Assembly (NCBI RefSeq): GCF_000715075.1 | Contig: NC_134101.1 | Location: 26,714,822-26,778,821 of the forward strand | Reading direction: 5' to 3' | Source of the DNA: Nicotiana tabacum | Taxonomy: Eukaryota > Streptophyta > Magnoliopsida > Solanales > Solanaceae | DNA length: 64,000 nt | Shown here: positions 57,648 to 64,000 of the stretch, one piece after another | Layout: each line of letters starts with the position of its first letter | Position numbering within the stretch: position 1 is the stretch's first letter | The notes under the pieces: generated by a model | What the model was told of the DNA's origin: nothing | The model's input: only the letters and a program-made list of their open reading frames with translations | Databases searched by the model: none | Translations under genes and position numbers: made by a program

Positions 57648-60600
57648 AAACATACATTCGTCCTCGAATGTGTCCAGAGTTGTTCTCAAAGTCATCAAAC
57701 CGCCGTGTAACCTTACCATACACATACCCGGGGGTGATCTCACGTCACCCTATCCCATATAGGTATGATAACATAACATAACTTAGATTCCCTTAATTCA
57801 ACCTAGCCCATAAGCCTTAGAATCCAATTTCCAGCATCGAAAACTTTCTATAAGATCATAATCTCGAATCAACACTCTGTATAAGTCTGAACAAGCTGTA
57901 TCAAGCCATATCCATAACCCAAGATGTAATCACATGAATACCGCATAACTCAAATACTCATAGCAATAATTTCTAATCATAGTTGCTGCTCAAAAAAACC
58001 CAATGCCGATAATAAACCTCATATCAAACAAGACTCCATTCTAAAACCTTCGTACACTACCAATGATGAAAGAAACACGCAGAAACTCATAACCATTCAT
58101 AAGATCCACCAGTCATGGAGCTCCCTCTCCTTCGACAAGAACTATAGCAATTTTCTAAGCCGAGTTTCGATATCATCCTTCCAACCATGCTGTAATTTAT
58201 TCCGATAGCACCCATTCTAGGTCCAATGACCTCATCTCATCAAACACGGCCACTCTAGTTACATGACACACCTATATAATCTAAAGTCGTAAGCCGTGCA
58301 ATCCGTGCACCAATAAGCAACATTCCAAATGTACTCAATCATGGAAAAATGACTCAGGCGAGAGAACTGTCCTGCAAGCTCAAAAAGTACCACCACAACG
58401 CAATGCTAAGAACCTATCACACACCGTATAACCAAAACACACGAATCTAACACAAGGGATCATATCTCAACATAACTCCGTTGCAATGCGCGACCCCATC
58501 CAAACACTGATCCATATGAAATACCTCAGCCATCATGCTCAAAATCAATAACCACGCGCAATCCGACATCAAGTACTCAAAGTGCATTACCATAACCATG
58601 GAGAAGCAAATGACACAATGCCACACAAAACCCGAAAAAACATAACCCGCACGCCATCAACCATGCAATACCCAATTACTCATCTCGCTCAAATTCCGCT
58701 ATAAAGCCCAAATAGAACCGCACCAGGTGTGCTTATAGCCAACGAATCACAACTCCTCGTAGCATAGAAGAGTAACTCACAGATCCTTTCAGAACACGAA
58801 TAAGCTCAACAACAACCGAATGGCATGTCCCTCAACATTAGCAGTATGGAGCCAACCAATCCAGCTCGGTGTAGAATACACATCCTAATTGGGCCTACCA
58901 ATGGACCCCCAAATCAACTCCGGACACCCACAAATAGATAAATAACCCTCCAAAGGTCCACAATGACTGAATCATGACACTTACTATCATCTGGCTAGCT
59001 CTGGCCACAACTTCACAACCCACAACCGCGAAACAATCTGCTCCTAAAAACTCCCGATTTCCAAATCCATAGAACACATGAATCACCATTCTGATTCCAT
59101 CTCCACCGCCTGAATGTCTAACACATCTCTCATACACGATCATCCCACGGGAAATACTTCTAAAATTCTTCCGTGCCACCTAGCAAAATTTGAACATCAG
59201 GAGTGGATAAACTAGGAGAGTGCCGCAGTACCAGTGAAGTATCCATAATCAGAACACATTCCCCATTCTGAAATGTATACTCTCATCAAGCCATACCAAA
59301 TAGTAATATCATTTACCTAGTCATCTGAAACTGTCCATGCTGCCTAAGAATTTTATGACCTTCCCTTCAAAACTGAACTGTGATCTCGCTCATGTAAATC
59401 TCAGTCCCACACAACACACCGCATATACCATGCCGAGTCATAAGCAACTACATACTCAATTAGCCAAGGACCTTCTATTTGATTTCATCCAGGAGAAAAT
59501 CACTACACACCACATGCTCCTCACGCCAGTATGAAATATACTCCTCGAACTGTGGTAGAAATCATTGAGACCCCTTCGAAGTCTATTTGCACAGAATCAA
59601 GCCATCAGAACTAAATTTCTCTAACTCAACCAAGCCGCACAAGTCGCTAAAACCCAAGAGCATTGCCATGAAACACCTGTAGAGACTAGCCACATCATAA
59701 GTACCCAAAGAACCGATTATATTCATTACTGTGCTGATCCAACCTACCGCCAAGTTGTCCAAACTCTCAGAGTTCTTTCTGAATTACCTTCAAATTGATA
59801 GTTCTCCTCTCCATAATACCATGATCCTCAACCAAAACTCACCACACAAGAGACCCTAGTATAAAACCACAATGCCCTAAGGTCCATAAGCCATTGAATT
59901 CTCTCTACAGCACCCCAAAAGTACCACAAACAAGATACCCACTCTGAAGAGATCTTCTGCAAATCTAAAGTCGTTTCCTTTACCTTCCTGAATGCTGAAA
60001 TGTAGAATCCACAATGATATAGAAATGCCACAAGTCTCGACACTATCCAATGTAAATCTTAGTTTCTAGCCATATACAAATCCTGAAAATTCTCAGTTGC
60101 TACATATAAATCTTGAATACATTAGAACTATTCTCGAGAGTCATCTACTCTATTCCAATCTCAATTGCACTGCCCCAAACGGGCCAAATGACTGGTGCCC
60201 TATTGGCACGACGACACCTAAAGGAGTAACTCCCACATTAACGCGACCAAGAAAATTCCTACCCCATGCACACTACATCCTTCATGAATAACCACTCTAT
60301 CATTCTATGATTCCCATATACCCATAAAGTGTATTACAACCCGTATCCAAAAATCCCCTTACTCGAGTCATCCTCAAGCTCAACCCTTGCAGTCATAACT
60401 GATTCACCAATATACCTCAAACTGAAACCAATACAACATATAATCATGCAATCAACTCGTCGATAGCAGACTCCCCCACTTGGCTCAAAGCTATAGATCA
60501 AAACACACAATAACTCACAATGCCCATACTCTATTACTGCCATAATACCGTTATGAGATTCAACTAAATCCTTCATCAGCTCATGCAACACAAACCATCT

Positions 60601-61473
60601 AGTACCTCAAATCATCTGCAATCTCGCATTCATCCTCGTGATGGTTAAGCCAACTTCCACAAGCTATCCAAACTCAAATTGCAATATATATCATTCACTG
60701 ATAAAGGAGAACTCTCTACAAAACATCAAAGGGATCACACAACCTCAGGACACCTCGCAGGAGACAACCCACCTGCTTTGCCTCAAACTGACATCTCCTT
60801 ATACCCTTCCACAGTCACGACTACTACGCAATCACTTAATCTTCTCGATTATGAACTCATCAACAAGACATGAGAATCTACTTTACTCCACAACTAAACA
60901 GCATGAGAGATCACTCAATACACCCATAACTCGAAACCATACTCCAAATTAAGACAGAAATCAAACACCCAATAGTCCTTGCTACATCTCAAGTAAACTC
61001 TTCTCGTCATATTCGAACAATCTGAACACATCTCACAGTCACATCATACTCACCACATAGTCATCCAATCACAAATTCCACTAATGGGGACACCAATGGA
61101 CCTATAAGTCCCAAAAGCACGTGCTCACACAATCGAAATCTCCATGCTCAAGCTACAGTCAAAACCCGGTCTCAAGTCCTCCAGACTGGCCCATCATCAG
61201 CACGCCAAAATCACATATCGCACCTCAACCATGGAATCACAAGCTCTCGATGCACAACTGATACCGAGTGCTAATGTGTGCATACGAATGCCTGGAAGGA
61301 ATTCAAAGAGTTACGCTTCAGGCTGAATCAATGTCGCACGATAAGGAAAGAATGATGAGAAGTATATCCTAAAAATCCTGTAGCCTCTCAAAGATAGGTA
61401 TGGACGTCATCATACCAATCCGCAAGACTCTACTAGACACTTGCTCATGACTTGTAGAACCTATGAACTTAGA
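57648..61473 (-). other. Non-coding interior of element E
   Basis: No recognisable protein. 58176-61473 is alignable, reverse-complemented, with 2478-5420 of T1. 57648-58176 has no counterpart in T1, where the integrase tail stands instead, except for the last ~35 bp before the polypurine tract (TTCGAGGACGAAT). ORFs up to about 104 codons (60638-60952) have no counterpart in T1 and look random. Confidence 0.8.
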
Positions 61474-61485
61474 GCTCTGATACCA
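61474..61485 (-). promoter_or_regulatory. Primer-binding site of E (initiator tRNA-Met)
   Basis: TGGTATCAGAGC on the minus strand, three bases inside the 5' LTR; this is the standard site of many plant LTR elements. Confidence 0.9.
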
Positions 61486-61488
61486 ACT

Positions 61489-64000
61489 TGTCACGACCCA
61501 AAATTCAACTAGTTGTGATGGCACCTAACCCAACCCGCTAGGTAAGCCAATTATCAACTACCCAATTCCAATGAAATTAATAAGGCAATTAATTAAAAGA
61601 AAATATATGAAACTAATACATTTTCCCAAGAACTGGTAGTACAAATCATGAGCTTCTAAGAATAGAGTTTACAAAACTGGTATGAAGTAAATACATCATC
61701 TGTTTGAAAAGTACATAAACATAGTTTTATGAATCTAAGGCTACCATGAACAAGAGGCAGCTACAACCGGAACGTAGGTACATCTTCAGATCCAGCTCCC
61801 GACGAACGTATCAATATCAGCAACAAACATCTACATGCAAGGTGCAGAAGTGTCGTATGAGTACAACCGACCCCATGTACTCAATAAGCAACAAACCTAA
61901 CCTTAGGTTGAAAGTAGTGACGAGCTTGTACCAAGGTCAGAGTCCAGCTCCAATAACTAACAACAGTTCATAATAACATAAAGCAAGTAATGAAAGAGGT
62001 ATCTCAGAAATAAAAATGCTCAGTTTGGTCACAATTCCAGAAAAATGGGCATTTCTTTTCAAGTATCTGAGTGAAAACCCAAATCTTTTACCGAAAATGC
62101 CAAAATACGAGTAAGTTTGAAATTTGTGATTTTTCCCAAAACTCCTTTCAATGATAAGTAAAATGTTTTATTTTTATATAACATAAGGAAAGTACATCTC
62201 TATGCCTACATGTCAAGATACAGGTAAAATCATAAATGTCCTCAAAACTAGGTAGCAGAAGGAAATGCATCTCTATGCTAGTATCTAAAGTACGCATGAC
62301 AAATGCAATGGATCTCGATGATGAGATCATGTGCTCACACTCCCAGAGTACTCAATCTCACTGTCTCGCATTCTCTCTCACTATGCTCAATGCTCATCAC
62401 ACTCAATCACTTAGCGATGTACAGTACCTGCTTCGGCGTGCAGCCCGATCCACATATGACCATAAGGACCGTTACGACGTGTAACCCAATCCACATATAT
62501 ATAGTGGACTGCGCTCACTGGGGGTGTGCAGACTCCGGAGAGGCTCTTTCAGCCCAAGCGCTATATCGTTGCAGCGTGTAGCTCGATCCCATAAAATGTA
62601 ATCAATATAACATGCTGCAGCGTGCAGCTCGATCCCAAAATATCACTCTCACTCAGTCCATCGGCCTCACTTAGTCATCAATCTCTCCAGTCTCACCACG
62701 GGCTCACAATGTCATGAAACTAGCCCGACAATAATGATATGATGTATCAATAAATAATAACTGAGACTGAGATATGGTATGAATGCATGGATATGACCGA
62801 GTACGATATATCAATGAAATCAGTGAGATGACAGTAAGAAACGACCACTATGGCTCCAAACAGTATCACCATAATGCCTAAACATGATATCTAACATGAT
62901 TAACATCTTAACTACTTTATCACATGGTGGAAACACGGATATCAACAAAGTAGGACCACTATACAGTGCCATAGAAGTAACAGAGTCCCAATTCACATAG
63001 TGCATGCCCACACGCCCGTCACCTAGCATGTGCGTCACCTCATTACCGATCACATAACACATATTACTGGGTTTCATACCCCCAGCACTAAGTTTAGAAG
63101 AGTTACTTACCTCGAACAAGCCAATACCAATGCCGAGCAAGTCAAGAGATGCTCCAAAGATGCCATCACACGTGTAGCGATTTCCGAACGGTTCAAAACT
63201 AGCCAAAAGCAACACAAATACATCAAATAAAGCCCAAGGAAACAATTCCAAATGATAAAGATCGAATCCTTAATCAAAACCCAAAACCGGCCAAAAATCA
63301 TACCCGGGCCCATGCCTCGTAACCGACAAAACTTACAAAATCCGACAACCTATTCAATTACGAGTCCAACCAAACTAGTTTCACTCAAATCCGATTTTGA
63401 ATCGATGTTCAAAACTCAAAAATTTACATTATGAAACTTTAGGCCAAAACCCCAAATTTCCTCATTAAACTTCACAATCCAATTACCAAAACCGAAGATA
63501 GATTCATGTAATATAACCAAAATCGAGTAGAGAACACTTACCCTAGTCCATATGGTAAAAATTGCTTCAAGAATCGCTTCAATCCGAGCTCCATAGCTCC
63601 TAAAATGTAAAAATGGTCGAAACCCTCGAGATAGAGTACTTTATAATCTGCCTAGGCCCCCTCTTTCGCGAACGCAGGAAATTCATCGTGTTCGCGATGA
63701 ATAAAACTCACACTGCCACAAAAGACTCTACGCGTTCGCTATACACCCCACGCGAACGCGATGACCACTGCTGCCAAGGCTTCGCAAATGCGACTCACCT
63801 TCCGCGATCGCATAGAAAAATGCTCTAACTCCCAGCTGCCAACCTCATCACTACGTGAACGCGATCCTCCATACGCGAACGCGAAGAAGACTTGCCCCAA
63901 CTCTACGCGAACACGGGACATACTTCGCGATCACGAAGAACAATTTGGTTCTGCCATCGGGATACACTATGCGTTCGTGACTATTGCCACGCGAACGCGA
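61489..64000 (-). repeat. 5' LTR of element E (partial, 2512 bp in window)
   Basis: Aligns with 54441 onward at high identity, with the same motif repeats (about 62430, 62470, 62568 and 62614) and the CpG block at the right edge. By comparison with the 3' LTR about 680 bp lie outside the window. Confidence 0.92.

Larger units (their letters stand above)
54441..64000 (-). mobile_element. Element E: non-coding LTR retrotransposon related to T1, right end outside window
   Basis: The 3' LTR (54441-57634) and 5' LTR (61489 to beyond the window) are near-identical, by eye about 95 percent at their ends. A canonical initiator-Met primer site and a clear polypurine tract flank a 3.85-kb interior. 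The interior has no gag or pol similarity in any frame but is alignable with the T1 interior. LTR ends are TGTAACGACC and GGGTCGTGACA on the minus strand, as in T1. It looks like a non-autonomous element mobilised in trans by an autonomous relative, which is inference. Confidence 0.88.

Noticed and set aside
60638..60952. 104-codon ORF in the interior of E
   Set aside because: The aligned T1 interval is not open, so the frame is probably random.

Overview
The window is repeat-rich nuclear DNA of a flowering plant. From remembered families (Tekay-, Athila- and Tat-type Ty3/gypsy elements, a Tat element with an antisense gene, an Au-type SINE) a Solanaceae genome such as Nicotiana is most likely; no search could be run. 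I find no intact host protein gene, no rRNA gene, no genuine tRNA gene and no CRISPR array. Gene-like content is retrotransposon ORFs, mostly broken, plus one decayed host pseudogene.

Layout, left to right. 1-9019: a plus-strand LTR element (T1) with ~2.95 kb LTRs; its internal region is mostly non-coding and ends in an intact integrase C-terminal/chromodomain ORF. T1 sits inside the LTR of a minus-strand Tekay-type deletion derivative (B, 9020-13127). 13128-20410: AT-rich host intergenic DNA with a ~178-bp tandem array, a metacaspase-like pseudogene (minus, ~14850-15650), small MITE-like repeats, an Au-type SINE with a perfect 14-bp target duplication, and a CT microsatellite. 20411-46030: a minus-strand Tat-type element (C) with gag, protease, RT, two RNase H domains, integrase, and a separate plus-strand antisense gene showing a TATA box and three GT-AG introns. 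Inside the pol of C lies a 13.96-kb minus-strand Athila-type element (D, 29187-43147), LTRs ~1.51 kb, carrying an extra ORF downstream of pol. 46031-53547: more host intergenic DNA, with MITEs, a palindrome-bearing tandem array and segments collinear with 16.5-20.4 kb. 53548-54440: fragment of another LTR (F), into which element E is inserted (minus strand, 54441 to beyond 64000). E has ~3.2-kb LTRs and an internal region without protein-coding capacity that is related to that of T1.

Order of events inferred from nesting: a host segment duplicated; C inserted (or was formed by recombination), then D inserted into C; B and F are older LTR elements into which T1 and E inserted. The points most worth checking are (1) the ~2.9-kb non-coding internal domain shared by T1 and E, which suggests a non-autonomous family that once captured an integrase tail; (2) a repeated promoter layout, a CpG-rich palindromic array directly upstream of a TATA box, in LTRs of different lineages and again inside D upstream of its extra ORF; and (3) the intron-containing antisense gene of C.
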